45,471 nucleotides of DNA, from positions 1 through 45,471 of the forward strand of contig JAFGDU010000021.1 in the NCBI GenBank assembly GCA_016931915.1, given 5' to 3'. Each line of letters starts with the position of its first letter. The stretch's first letter is position 1. The stretch is from Actinomycetota bacterium (GTDB lineage Bacteria > Actinomycetota > Geothermincolia > Geothermincolales > RBG-13-55-18). Below are positions 25,181 to 34,153 of this stretch, in pieces. A program made the translations under genes and the position numbers. The notes below the pieces were generated by a model. It made no database searches and was not told the DNA's origin. It saw nothing but the letters and a program-made list of their open reading frames with translations.

Positions 25181-26326
25181 ATGAAGAATGTAGTGGCGCA
25201 TTTCAGCGATGCTTTCTTCGAGGGTTCCGAGACCTTCATCTATCAATATGTATCGCACCACAAGAGGTTCAAGCCTGTATGCATAGCGAAGAAATTCGTA
25301 AATCTCGATCAGTTCCCGTTTCCTCGTGAGGATTGCCATGTTTTTGGAAAAATCCCCGTAACCCGCAAGGGATTGTATTATCAGGACTTCTGCAGGAGGT
25401 TCCTGTGCAGGGAGCCGCTGCTGGTAAGACGACTCAAGGGACTTGAATTCGACTTGATGCATGCGCATAAAGGCATTAACGGCTGCGTTGTCGCAGCGGC
25501 ATCGAGAAAACTTGGTTTTCCGCTCGTCACGACTTTTTACGGGTTCGATATATCCAGGAAACAAGTCCTTGAGGAGAACAGAAAGGGATACAAAGTCCTT
25601 TTCGGCGCAGGCGACCTGTTCCTGGCGGAGGGGCCATACATGAGAAGTCGTCTTATCACGTTGGGCAGCCCTGAGGGGAAGACGTTGATACAGCGTATAG
25701 CGATCCCCGTGCAGGATATCGCTTTCAGATTGCGCCGGCCGAAGCGCGGTGGTGAGAAAGTCGTGATCCTCTTCGCCGGACGTTTCGTCGAGAAAAAAGG
25801 TTTGGCATATCTGCTGGCTGCAGTTGAGCTGGTGAGGCGTGAGCGGAGGGATTTCGAGCTCAGGGTCATCGGAGACGGACCCCTGCGTTCCGATATCGCA
25901 TCCGCGGTGAAAGAAAGCGGACTGGAGGATCAGGTACAACTCCTGGGATTTCTCACATATCGAGACTACCTGGATGAGCTGGGAGCGGCCGATCTGCTGG
26001 CTCAACCGAGCATCACAGCGTCCAACGGTGACAGTGAGGGCGGTGCCCCCACGGTGATACTCGAGGCCCAGGCACACGGCATGCCCGTCATCGCCACTAC
26101 TCATGCCGATATACCTAACGTGGTCGTACCCGGGGGAAGCGCGCTCTTGTGCCCGGAACAAGATGTGGAATCCCTGGCGGAGAACATCCTGCTGCTGTTA
26201 AACAACCAGAAGGAGTGGGCCGAAATGGGGAATGAGGGACGCCGTTTTGTGGAGAGATATCATGATATAGAGGTCGAAGCGGCAGGGTTGGAAGAGAAGT
26301 ATGCTGACCTGCTGAAGACGGGCTGA
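25181..26326 (+). CDS. Glycosyltransferase, GT4 family (colanic-acid type)
   Basis: A 381-aa GT-B enzyme. The N-terminal domain has an early FSDAFFEGSETFIYQYV and HAHKGING, seen in WcaL-like and related enzymes. The C-terminal domain has ILFAGRFVEKKGLAYLLAA, VIGDGPLRSDI and the acceptor-side acidic motif EGGAPTVILEAQAHGMPVIAT (the E-x7-E motif that binds the nucleotide sugar). It probably adds one sugar to a lipid-linked repeat in the cytoplasm. It is the first gene of the polysaccharide cluster, 7 bp before the next glycosyltransferase, and its codon use is more AT-rich than the left part of the window. Confidence 0.88.
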   Translation: MKNVVAHFSDAFFEGSETFIYQYVSHHKRFKPVCIAKKFVNLDQFPFPREDCHVFGKIPVTRKGLYYQDFCRRFLCREPLLVRRLKGLEFDLMHAHKGINGCVVAAASRKLGFPLVTTFYGFDISRKQVLEENRKGYKVLFGAGDLFLAEGPYMRSRLITLGSPEGKTLIQRIAIPVQDIAFRLRRPKRGGEKVVILFAGRFVEKKGLAYLLAAVELVRRERRDFELRVIGDGPLRSDIASAVKESGLEDQVQLLGFLTYRDYLDELGAADLLAQPSITASNGDSEGGAPTVILEAQAHGMPVIATTHADIPNVVVPGGSALLCPEQDVESLAENILLLLNNQKEWAEMGNEGRRFVERYHDIEVEAAGLEEKYADLLKTG

Positions 26327-26333
26327 GTGGTAA

Positions 26334-27284
26334 ATGATGGGTGTAGGTAAGGAAAAACCCACGGTTAGCGTGATCATACCCGCATACAATCGCGCAGGTT
26401 CGATAGGCAGCGCCATAGAGAGTGTGTTGAGTCAGACTTACGGTAATTTCGAGATCCTGGTTATCGATGATGCCTCGCTGGATAGCACGCAAGAAGTAGT
26501 GAACGGTTACGAGGACGACAGGATCAGGTTGATCCCCAGTCACGAAAGAGGTGGCGCTGCAAAGGCGAGAAACATAGGTATCGGACAGGCACGCGGTGAA
26601 TTCGTGAGTTTCCTGGACAGCGACGATCGCTGGAGAGAAAACAAGCTGCAGTGCGATATAGGGATCTTGCGGGCGGAACCACAATGTATAGCATGCACAT
26701 CCGGGATAGTCTACGTGGATGGAAGTGATGGCAGGATAATCGGCAGCGCTCCATCGGGAACGATCAAAGTCACCAGGGAGAGCGTGCTGAGGATGGATTG
26801 TTCCACCGCCGTCGATATTACCGTGCGCAGAAGCGTCCTGAAAGAGATCGGGGGTTTCGACGAAAGCCTTGCGGCAAGACAGGATTGGGATCTGTGGATA
26901 AGAATGACTGCAGTTGGATATGGGATTCAGGAGAGGATGAACACCTATATCAACTATGTCAAAAGAGGCGATCAGATATCGACAGGCAGGGAAAAGAAGA
27001 TACGGGGCACCTCGATGCTGCTGGAAAAACACCGCGAGTTGTTCGAGGCGGACAGGATAGCTCACCGAAAGATACTGAATGTCATAGCCCTGATGTACAT
27101 TCTGGACGACGATCCCAGGGCAGTAGAGTATCTGGAGCGCTCCTGTGCCTTGACAAGCGAAAAAGTCAAGAGAGCTAAGATCTGGATGTCGATGATGCTG
27201 ATAAAAGCCCTTGGCGCTTACGGTACGGGATTACTGGGGTGGTATTTCAGAAAGACACATGCGGAGGATTACCTGCTGTGGTAA
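26334..27284 (+). CDS. Glycosyltransferase, GT2 family
   Basis: A 316-aa enzyme of GT-A fold. The N-terminus has TVSVIIPAYNRAGSIGSAIESVLSQTYGN, followed by ILVIDDASLDST and the metal-binding SFLDSDDRW. The acceptor domain continues with GGFDESLAARQDWDLWIRM, the typical ED/QDWD site. It transfers a sugar from a nucleotide donor with inversion. The helical tail (230-316) is less conserved. Two adjacent ATG codons (26334, 26337) are possible starts. It lies between two other transferase genes in one transcription unit. Confidence 0.9.
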   Translation: MMGVGKEKPTVSVIIPAYNRAGSIGSAIESVLSQTYGNFEILVIDDASLDSTQEVVNGYEDDRIRLIPSHERGGAAKARNIGIGQARGEFVSFLDSDDRWRENKLQCDIGILRAEPQCIACTSGIVYVDGSDGRIIGSAPSGTIKVTRESVLRMDCSTAVDITVRRSVLKEIGGFDESLAARQDWDLWIRMTAVGYGIQERMNTYINYVKRGDQISTGREKKIRGTSMLLEKHRELFEADRIAHRKILNVIALMYILDDDPRAVEYLERSCALTSEKVKRAKIWMSMMLIKALGAYGTGLLGWYFRKTHAEDYLLW

Positions 27285-27316
27285 ACAGGCGGGATTGCAT
27301 ATCCGTGAAGGAGACC

Positions 27317-28198
27317 ATGATGTTGACGATTTTTTCGATCCCAAAACCCTTCGAGGGACATATTGGAACAATACAGCGAAATGCCATCCGTAGCTGGAGT
27401 AAGCTGGATGAGCGGCTGGAAATAATCCTGTTTGGCAGCGAGACGGGAACGGCGGGTATGGCACGAGAGATCAATGCCGGGTATCATCCCGAGGTTGCAC
27501 GCAACCGGCATGGGACGCCCCTGGTGGACGCGTTATTCGAGAGCGCCGCGCGCATAAGCGAGAATCGAACGTTGTGCTACGTCAACGCCGATATTATTCT
27601 CATGAGTGATTTTACACAGGCATTGAGAGCGTTGGGAGAGGTATCATCTTTCCTGATGGTAGGAAGAAGATGGGATCTGAATCTCGACGGGGAGATCGAT
27701 TTCTCCGCAGCGGATTGGGAATACAGTCTGCGCGCTCTGGCCAGGGAAAAGGCGAAGCTGCATCCATCCACGGGCATAGATTACTTCGTCTTCAATAGAG
27801 ACCTGTGGGGGAATGCAATACCCCCGTTCGCCGTAGGCCGTACTGCCTGGGACAACTGGTTCATCTACCGCGCCCGCAAGAGCGGGGCGGCGGTGGTCGA
27901 TGCCACCGCCGACGTGTTTGCATTGCACCAGAACCACCAGTACAAGAGCGGGACTGTGGTACACAAGGATGATGGTACGTGGGAAGGCCCTGAGATACCT
28001 CACAATCAGGCGCTTGCCGGCAGGTACGCGGTGAATTACAACATCGAGGATGCTTCCCTTATCCTGGCTGCAGGGCGTTTATCGCGCCAGAAAGCCGCTG
28101 TAAGGGCACGCAGGTTCATGGCGACACGCTTCCCCGGGGCGGCAAAGTCCGCAGTAGAGGCCGCGCGGCGTGTCGGTATCCGTAGGACGAGGAGTTGA
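27317..28198 (+). CDS. Uncharacterised glycosyltransferase-like protein
   Basis: A 293-aa protein. The frame is open from 27239, but the ATG pair at 27317/27320 has the ribosome site GAAGGAG immediately before it, so the long N-terminal overlap with the previous gene is not needed. It has a GT-A-like beginning (LTIFSIPKPFEGHIGTIQRN), an Asn-Ala-Asp motif (CYVNADIILMSDF) in the place of a donor-binding DxD, and STGIDYFVFNRDLWG. PFAVGRTAWDNWFIYRARK follows. I recognise the group only as a recurring but unassigned transferase-like family in polysaccharide loci. The basic C-terminus ends GIRRTRS. Confidence 0.65.
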   Translation: MMLTIFSIPKPFEGHIGTIQRNAIRSWSKLDERLEIILFGSETGTAGMAREINAGYHPEVARNRHGTPLVDALFESAARISENRTLCYVNADIILMSDFTQALRALGEVSSFLMVGRRWDLNLDGEIDFSAADWEYSLRALAREKAKLHPSTGIDYFVFNRDLWGNAIPPFAVGRTAWDNWFIYRARKSGAAVVDATADVFALHQNHQYKSGTVVHKDDGTWEGPEIPHNQALAGRYAVNYNIEDASLILAAGRLSRQKAAVRARRFMATRFPGAAKSAVEAARRVGIRRTRS

Positions 28199-28199
28199 T

Positions 28200-29549
28200 A
28201 TGGTGGCGGGCAATAGAGCCGATAGCAATATGTCGGTGATAGGCCTGGGGAAGCTGGGCGCCCCTTTCGCCGCCTGCCTGGCCTCAATGGGTTTTCGGGT
28301 AATCGGAGTAGATGTCAATCCACAAGTGGTGGAGGCGGTGATGGCCGCCAAGGCTCCGGTCTTCGAGCCGGGACTACAGGAATTGATGGCAAGATACAGA
28401 GATAATATAACCGCCACCGCAGCCATCACCCCGGCGGTCCACAACAGCGTGATAACCTTCATCGTCGTCGCCACGCCCTCGGATGAGCGCGGCGCCTTCT
28501 CCCTGGGTTACGTGCTCTCCGCCTGTGCTTCCGTGGGCGAGGCTCTGAGCTCCCTCGACCGCTACCACCTGGTGGTGATCACCTCCACTGTTCTGCCGGG
28601 CTCCACCGGGGGCCCCATAAAGGATGTTCTGGAAGAACGCTCCGGTAAGACCTGCGGGAAGGACTTCGGGCTCTGCTACAACCCGGAATTCATCGCCCTG
28701 GGCAGCGTCATCCGCAACACCCTGAACCCCGATTTCGTGCTCGTCGGGGAATCGGACGCGAGGGCGGGTGAGATGCTCGAGGGCGTCTATAGGGAGCTGT
28801 GCGATAATGATCCTCCCATCGCCCGCATGAATATCATCAACGCCGAGATAACCAAGCTCGCGGTGAACACCTACGTCACCACCAAGATCTCCTTCGCCAA
28901 CATGCTCGCGCGCATCTGCGAGCATATGCCGGGGGCAGATGTGGACGTGGTCACAGGCGCCCTGGGCAAGGACGCACGCATTGGGCCTAAATACCTCAAG
29001 GGGGCCCTGGGTTACGGCGGGCCGTGCTTCCCCCGCGACAACCAGGCCCTCTCCTTCATCGCACGCGAGGTGGGAGCCTCGGCCACCCTGGCGGACGCCA
29101 CCGATATGGTCAACCGTGCGCAGGTGGAGAACCTGGCCTCCGTGGTCATGGAACACCTGCCGCCCGGCGGGAAGGTGGGCATACTCGGCCTCACCTACAA
29201 GCCGGACACAAATGTGGTGGAGGAAAGCCAGGGCGTGCTCCTTGCCGGCAGGCTCGAGGAGGAAGGTATCCGTTGCTTCGCCTATGACCCCGCGGCCCGC
29301 ATCGAGGACGTCGCGAAGGAGTTCGATGGCTTTTCCGGCATCTCGTCCCTGGAGGAGTGCGTCCGCCAGGCGGACGTCATCATCATCACCACGCCCTGGG
29401 ATGAGTTCAAAACTATCGACCCCGCCCTCTTCGCGCAGGGAGGCAGGCGGCGTGTGGTTATAGACTGCTGGAGGATACTGGATCCTGAAGAGGTGGGGAT
29501 ACACGCAGCCTACCATGCCTTAGGAATCGGCTACCTGGACGATATATAA
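28200..29549 (+). CDS. UDP-glucose / UDP-ManNAc type nucleotide-sugar dehydrogenase
   Basis: A 449-aa NAD-dependent dehydrogenase that oxidises a UDP-sugar to the uronic acid, supplying an acidic sugar for the polymer. The N-terminal Rossmann motif is MSVIGLGKLGAPFA. The middle domain contains NPEFIALGSVIRN and NAEITKLAVNTYVTTKISFAN. The catalytic Cys is C276 in YGGPCFPRDNQAL. The C-terminal UDP-binding domain follows (LGLTYKPDTNVVEES). The start at 28200 has AGGACGAGGAG about 6 nt upstream and lies 2 bp after the previous stop. It cannot be placed firmly among UGD, WecC or GDP-mannose types. Confidence 0.88.
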   Translation: MVAGNRADSNMSVIGLGKLGAPFAACLASMGFRVIGVDVNPQVVEAVMAAKAPVFEPGLQELMARYRDNITATAAITPAVHNSVITFIVVATPSDERGAFSLGYVLSACASVGEALSSLDRYHLVVITSTVLPGSTGGPIKDVLEERSGKTCGKDFGLCYNPEFIALGSVIRNTLNPDFVLVGESDARAGEMLEGVYRELCDNDPPIARMNIINAEITKLAVNTYVTTKISFANMLARICEHMPGADVDVVTGALGKDARIGPKYLKGALGYGGPCFPRDNQALSFIAREVGASATLADATDMVNRAQVENLASVVMEHLPPGGKVGILGLTYKPDTNVVEESQGVLLAGRLEEEGIRCFAYDPAARIEDVAKEFDGFSGISSLEECVRQADVIIITTPWDEFKTIDPALFAQGGRRRVVIDCWRILDPEEVGIHAAYHALGIGYLDDI

Positions 29550-29582
29550 GTTAAGACATGTTATCTAGAAGCGGAGGTTTTC

Positions 29583-30599
29583 ATGGACTGGCAGAACGCG
29601 AAGGCACTGGTCACCGGCGGCGCTTCCTTTATAGGCTCCCACCTCGTGGATGCCCTCATCGCGAGGGGGGCGGCCGTCAGGGTCATAGACGACCTCTCCA
29701 GCGGCCGCCTGGAGAACATCCAGGGTCACATAGATGACGGCAAGGTGGAGTTCATAGAGGGAGATCTGCTGCGCCAGGACATCGCCGAGTCCTGCGTCGA
29801 GGGCATGGACGTGGTCTTCCACCTCGCCGCCGCCCACGGCGGCAGGGGCTACGTGGACCTGCACCAGGCCGCCTGCGCCACCAACCTGGCCATGGACGGC
29901 ATGCTCTTCATGGCCTGCCGCCAGGCCGGGGTGGGCAAGGTGGTCTATGCCTCCTCGGGCTGCGTCTACCCGAACTTCCTGCAGACCGACCCCGGGGAGA
30001 TCCTCTTTCTCACCGAGGACAAGGTGGGACCGCCCTACGATGCCGACAACATGTACGGCTGGGCCAAGCTCATGGCCGAGTTCGCCCTCCGCGCCTACCA
30101 CGACGAATGGGGGATGGCCACCGCCTCCTGCCGCTACTTCACCGTCTACGGGGAGCGGGGCAAGGAGGACCACGCCGTCATCGCCATGATAGCCCGCGCC
30201 TTCGTGCGCCAGGACCCCTTCATCGTGTGGGGTGACGGCGAGCAGATCCGCAACTGGACCTACGTGGGGGATATCGTGGAGGGCACCATCTTGAGCGCGG
30301 AGAAGATCGACGACGGCGCGGCGGTGAACCTGGGCACCATGGAGCGCACGCGGGTACTCGACGCCGTACAGGAGGTCATGCGCTATACCGGGCACCAGGC
30401 GGAGATCGAGCTACACCCCGAGATGCCCACCGGGCCGCTGAACCGCGTGGCGGATAACTCCCTCGCCAGTAAGCTCCTTGACTGGGAGCCCCAGATGAAG
30501 TTCATGGACGGATTGCACCGCACCATCGACTGGTATTTCGCCAGCAAGGACCGGGGCGAGGTGGCAAAGAAACTGGAGACATCTTTGACGGAAAGGTGA
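29583..30599 (+). CDS. NAD-dependent sugar epimerase/dehydratase
   Basis: A 338-aa extended SDR. The N-terminal motif GGASFIGSHLVDALIARGA binds NAD. The hydrophobic stretch VVFHLAAAHGGRGYVDLHQ and SSGCVYP precede the catalytic Tyr-Lys pair in MYGWAK (Y about 158). TVYGERGKEDHAV is close to the NAD-dependent GDP-mannose or GDP-L-fucose/UDP-hexose epimerase groups. It would make an epimerised or dehydrated nucleotide-sugar donor, in series with the preceding dehydrogenase, 33 bp away. Strong ribosome site GCGGAGG before the ATG. GC is high here, unlike the preceding GT genes. Confidence 0.86.
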   Translation: MDWQNAKALVTGGASFIGSHLVDALIARGAAVRVIDDLSSGRLENIQGHIDDGKVEFIEGDLLRQDIAESCVEGMDVVFHLAAAHGGRGYVDLHQAACATNLAMDGMLFMACRQAGVGKVVYASSGCVYPNFLQTDPGEILFLTEDKVGPPYDADNMYGWAKLMAEFALRAYHDEWGMATASCRYFTVYGERGKEDHAVIAMIARAFVRQDPFIVWGDGEQIRNWTYVGDIVEGTILSAEKIDDGAAVNLGTMERTRVLDAVQEVMRYTGHQAEIELHPEMPTGPLNRVADNSLASKLLDWEPQMKFMDGLHRTIDWYFASKDRGEVAKKLETSLTER

Positions 30600-30688
30600 G
30601 CGGCAGGGACCGAGGCGAGCAAGACTATTGCTTGAATATGCAGTTTCGCCCTTGACGTACTTGCCTGTCTCGTGCAGATGTTAAGGAT

Positions 30689-32008
30689 ATGAAACGTGTA
30701 TTGATGTTAGCATATGAATTCCCGCCGATGGGCGGGATAGCGGCGGTCAGAATCAGCAAGTACGTCAAGTACCTTCCCGATTTCAGATGGGAGCCCGTGG
30801 TTATCACCGTGGATAACGCGCCCACTAATATACCCGACCCCGGTCTGCTGGAGGAAGTACCGCCCGGTTTGGAGATCCACCATACCTTCTCGCTCGAGCC
30901 AACCAGGCTCGTGCGAGTTGTGAGAAAGCTTGCTAGAGCGGGCAGGGGAGAAAAGGTCGTTGAAGCCGGTAAGGCCGCCTATTCCTTCACCGGCCTTCCC
31001 TTCGGTCTGCTCACCAAGGTCAAAGGCCTCTTTATCCCCGACGAGAAGATAGGCTGGTTGCCATTCGCTCTGGCTTCATCCTTACATGCAATCAGGGAGG
31101 GAGGGGCCGAAGCCATATTTTCTTCCTCCCCCCCGGTCACCGCCCACCTGGTGGCAATGGCCTGCAAGAAGATGACGGGGCTGCCCTGGATCTGCGAGTT
31201 CAGGGACCCCTGGGTGGATAACCCCCATTACGACCCGGTCACCGGTATGCACCGCAGGATTATCCGCACCATTGAGGGGGCGATAGCGCGGTCATGCGAT
31301 GCTCTGGTATATGCGGCGCCCGGGATAGGAGAGGGTTTCAAGTCGAGGTACGGGGAGGAGATAGGCGCCAAGGGTCACCTGATAACCAACGGCTTTGACC
31401 CCGATGACTTCCCGGGTCGGATCGCCCTGGACCCTGAATGCAGCTTCTCCTGGATCGGTTCGGTGTATAAGGACCTCTACCCGGGTTCTTTCATGGCAGC
31501 GGTGAAAAAACTGCTGCAAAGCGGCCTGGCGGCCCAAGACGAGCTGGTGGTGCGTTTTATCGGCACCTTCGACCTGGAGAGCTTGAGGTCACTGGAAGAG
31601 TCCGGGCTGCACGACGAGGTGGAGGTAACGGGATTCCTCACCCATCGTGAGTGCATAGAGCGCATGAGATCGTCGCGAGTTCTGCTGCTGCAGCTGGCGG
31701 ACGGGAAGATGAGCGAGATCCTTTACGCCGGCAAGATGTTCGAATATTTCGGCGCGCGCCGTCCCATCCTGGCTCTGGTAGGCGAAGGTGCTACGAAGAA
31801 GCTGATCGAGGAGACGGGAGCGGGAGTAGCAGTTAATCCCCACGATGTGGAAGGGATAGAAGAGGCATTGATGGGTTTCATATCATGCTTCCGGGCGGGG
31901 GATGAGCTGTGGGTCGACAATCCGCTTCGCGAGCAGTTCGACCGCGAGAAACAGACGGGCGTGCTGGCCGCTATCCTCGACCGGGTCACCTCGCGGTCTC
32001 CGTCCTAA
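30689..32008 (+). CDS. Glycosyltransferase, GT4 family
   Basis: A 439-aa GT-B enzyme. The N-terminal domain starts MKRVLMLAYEFPPMGGIAAVR, and EFRDPWVDNP follows near residue 170, a motif common in the GT4 group that contains GDP-mannose transferases. The C-terminal domain has SWIGSVYKDLYP, VEVTGFLTHRECIERM and AGKMFEYFGARRPILAL, near the donor site. The ribosome site TAAGGAT is close to the ATG. It forms the right end of the plus-strand group and is followed by a convergent gene pair. Confidence 0.86.
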   Translation: MKRVLMLAYEFPPMGGIAAVRISKYVKYLPDFRWEPVVITVDNAPTNIPDPGLLEEVPPGLEIHHTFSLEPTRLVRVVRKLARAGRGEKVVEAGKAAYSFTGLPFGLLTKVKGLFIPDEKIGWLPFALASSLHAIREGGAEAIFSSSPPVTAHLVAMACKKMTGLPWICEFRDPWVDNPHYDPVTGMHRRIIRTIEGAIARSCDALVYAAPGIGEGFKSRYGEEIGAKGHLITNGFDPDDFPGRIALDPECSFSWIGSVYKDLYPGSFMAAVKKLLQSGLAAQDELVVRFIGTFDLESLRSLEESGLHDEVEVTGFLTHRECIERMRSSRVLLLQLADGKMSEILYAGKMFEYFGARRPILALVGEGATKKLIEETGAGVAVNPHDVEGIEEALMGFISCFRAGDELWVDNPLREQFDREKQTGVLAAILDRVTSRSPS

Positions 32009-32880
32009 GCGGACGCCGGCCTTGCGAGGATCAACAGGTCGACGGTGAGGATGACCCTCCTGAAGGTCAAGGCATATAGGAGTGAAGCCGTGAAGTGATA
32101 TCCTGTCTTGGCCGCTAACCTCGCATTGCTCATACCGTACTCCGACCTGGAAGGCCGTAAGCTCAGGATCGCGAACCCCGTTCTCTCCAGCAACATGCGG
32201 GCGGTGTCGCGGTCGAGGTAGGTAAAGTGATGGCGGGGATTGTATATGGTCATGCCCCTCGATCTCATGTACTTGCCGGCAACCCTTTGCTTCAACCTGA
32301 AATACGGGAGATTGGGTATGCGGGCCAGGAGCAGCCCGCCGTCGTGAAGGATCCGCCTTACCTCGCGCAGCTCTTTCACGGGGTCGTCGACATGCTCGAG
32401 AACGTCCCACATCGTTACCACGTCGAAATAGCCGCCCTCGTATTCCGCGTCCTCGAGAGTGCCGGGGAAGACCTCGATTCCCAGCAGGCTCGAAGCGCGG
32501 GCCGCCTCAATGGAATTTGGTTCCAGGCCGTGCAGCTCCAGTTCTGAGAGCCCTTGCATAATGGAAAGGAACCTTCCGTCACCGCAGCCGATGTCCAGGA
32601 GGCGACCGATGCGGACACGAGAACGTATGAGCTCGGCGCCCTTTAAGAATCCCTTGATACGTGGGAGGCTCCAATCCGAAAGGGCAGCCGGCGAACCTTC
32701 CTCATCCCGAGCGGCACCCGAGTCTTTGTTAAAGGACTGGGAGTGAGCACGCGGGTTGAGGAAGACCAGACCGCAACCAGCGCATCTCCGGTAGGTCATC
32801 TCCGAATCCTCGCAGAAGAGTGCGAGCTCATCGGAACCGCAAAGGGGGCAGGGGATGGTAAAGAGTTCTTGCCGACTCAT
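32005..32880 (-). CDS. Class I SAM-dependent methyltransferase with N-terminal zinc-ribbon
   Basis: A 291-aa enzyme. The N-terminal 40 residues hold a CPLCGS ... CAGCGLVFLNPR zinc-ribbon. Residues 85-200 carry the SAM fold: LLDIGCGDGRFLSIM (motif I), then LHGLEPN and VVTMWDVLEHVDDPVKELREVRRIL, typical of the Methyltransf_23 family. It probably methylates a sugar of the polysaccharide. Its start (ATG at 32880) overlaps the stop of the upstream gene on the same strand (ATGA, 32877-32880), so the pair is coupled. It is convergent with the previous GT4 gene by 4 bp overlap. Confidence 0.88.
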   Translation of the reverse strand: MSRQELFTIPCPLCGSDELALFCEDSEMTYRRCAGCGLVFLNPRAHSQSFNKDSGAARDEEGSPAALSDWSLPRIKGFLKGAELIRSRVRIGRLLDIGCGDGRFLSIMQGLSELELHGLEPNSIEAARASSLLGIEVFPGTLEDAEYEGGYFDVVTMWDVLEHVDDPVKELREVRRILHDGGLLLARIPNLPYFRLKQRVAGKYMRSRGMTIYNPRHHFTYLDRDTARMLLERTGFAILSLRPSRSEYGMSNARLAAKTGYHFTASLLYALTFRRVILTVDLLILARPASA

Positions 32881-34022
32881 GCGGTCTGCGCCTCCGGGCG
32901 GGAATAAAGGACGCGATCGTAAACCTCGAGGGTCTTTCGCGCCATGGATTCCAGGCTGAAATCCTTCAACCTCTCGCGACCGCGTCGGCCCATAGCTGCT
33001 GCCTCCTCCGGGTTGCGCAGAAGATCTTTAACGGCAATGGCCAGGGAGCCAGGATCACCCGGCTTGATAACGAAGCCGGTGTCACCGTGTACGACTGCCT
33101 CTGGCGTTCCTCCGCTGTCCGTCACCACCACCGGCTTCGCCGCTCTCATCGCCTCAAGGATCACATACGGGAAACCCTCCCAGAGGGAGGGAAGGACGAA
33201 GATATCACATATGGCCAGGAGATTATCGACCTCACCGCTCTCCCCGAGGAACACCAGGGATTCCCCGGGTATCCCCAGGTTGACAGCGTGTTCTTTCTCC
33301 CGTTGCAGCAACCTGCCGGACCCGGCGAGAAGGAAGACGGTGCGGGGGGATTCCTCCAGCACCTGTGGTATGGACGCGATAAGGGTGTAGTGGTCCTTCT
33401 GAGGCATGAATCGTCCTGCGTGTAGCACGATGCCCCCACCCCGGTTGTATCTGTTCCGCAACTCGGCTGCTTTATATGCATCTACCCCCGCGTCGGGGTC
33501 GATGCCGTTATAGATGACGTCTGTGCTTTCGGGATCGATTATACGGAGAGATCGCCCGGTTTCCAGGTCGCTCTTACACACGCAGATAAAGTGGTCCGTT
33601 GAGCGTTTGAGCACCCTCTCGCCGATGATGAAAGCCGTCCTCTTGAGAACGCTGTGGTAATGGGGATAATGGATCCCGTGCAGGGTGTATACACTTCTGG
33701 CGTCATGCAAACCCAGCGCCGCGGTGCGGGCGTATAATCCCGCCAGGTGCCCATGTGCGTGTACGATCTCGAAGCCCTCCTCCTTGACGACCTTCCGGAT
33801 CTTCCACACGGAGCGGGGATTCAGCATCTTCGGCATGGAGGCTTCCCATACCGGGCATCCCAGGGAACGTATACGCCTGGGGAGCTCTCCTTCGCCTGGC
33901 GCAATGAGGCCTACCTCGAATCCCCTGTCCAGGACGTAGGTTGTAAGGTCAAGCAGGTTGCGCTCGCCACCGGCAAGGATGGGAGTACCGGCTACCATGA
34001 GTAAGCGTTTTTCACCAGGCAT
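32877..34022 (-). CDS. Glycosyltransferase, GT4 family
   Basis: A GT-B enzyme of 381 aa when started at the ATG at 34022; a GTG at 34049 gives nine more residues and has an AAGGAAT site closer to it, so the start is unsettled. The N-terminus is VAGTPILAGGERNLLDLTTYV. HAHGHLAGLYAR follows, and the C-terminal domain has VLHAGRFMPQKDHYTLIA, FLLAGSGRLLQRE, LPSLWEGFPYVILEAMRAAKPVV (E-x7-E donor motif). Coupled with the downstream methyltransferase by a 4-bp overlap. The pair is inverted relative to the rest of the locus. Confidence 0.88.
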   Translation of the reverse strand: MPGEKRLLMVAGTPILAGGERNLLDLTTYVLDRGFEVGLIAPGEGELPRRIRSLGCPVWEASMPKMLNPRSVWKIRKVVKEEGFEIVHAHGHLAGLYARTAALGLHDARSVYTLHGIHYPHYHSVLKRTAFIIGERVLKRSTDHFICVCKSDLETGRSLRIIDPESTDVIYNGIDPDAGVDAYKAAELRNRYNRGGGIVLHAGRFMPQKDHYTLIASIPQVLEESPRTVFLLAGSGRLLQREKEHAVNLGIPGESLVFLGESGEVDNLLAICDIFVLPSLWEGFPYVILEAMRAAKPVVVTDSGGTPEAVVHGDTGFVIKPGDPGSLAIAVKDLLRNPEEAAAMGRRGRERLKDFSLESMARKTLEVYDRVLYSRPEAQTA

Positions 34023-34153
34023 ATGTACCGTTACCTTCAATGAAGCCACATATTCCTTGAGTGATATATTATCCCAGCCGAACCGTTGCGATAAAGGGAA
34101 CGACTTGCAGGCCGATGAAATACATGAACAAGCGACAGAGGCGGGAGAGGTCT

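Noticed and set aside
24662..26161. Minus-strand frame of 499 codons across the SDR start and first glycosyltransferase
   Set aside because: It overlaps two real genes, has no ribosome site or domain, and has the composition expected of an antisense frame in GC-rich DNA.
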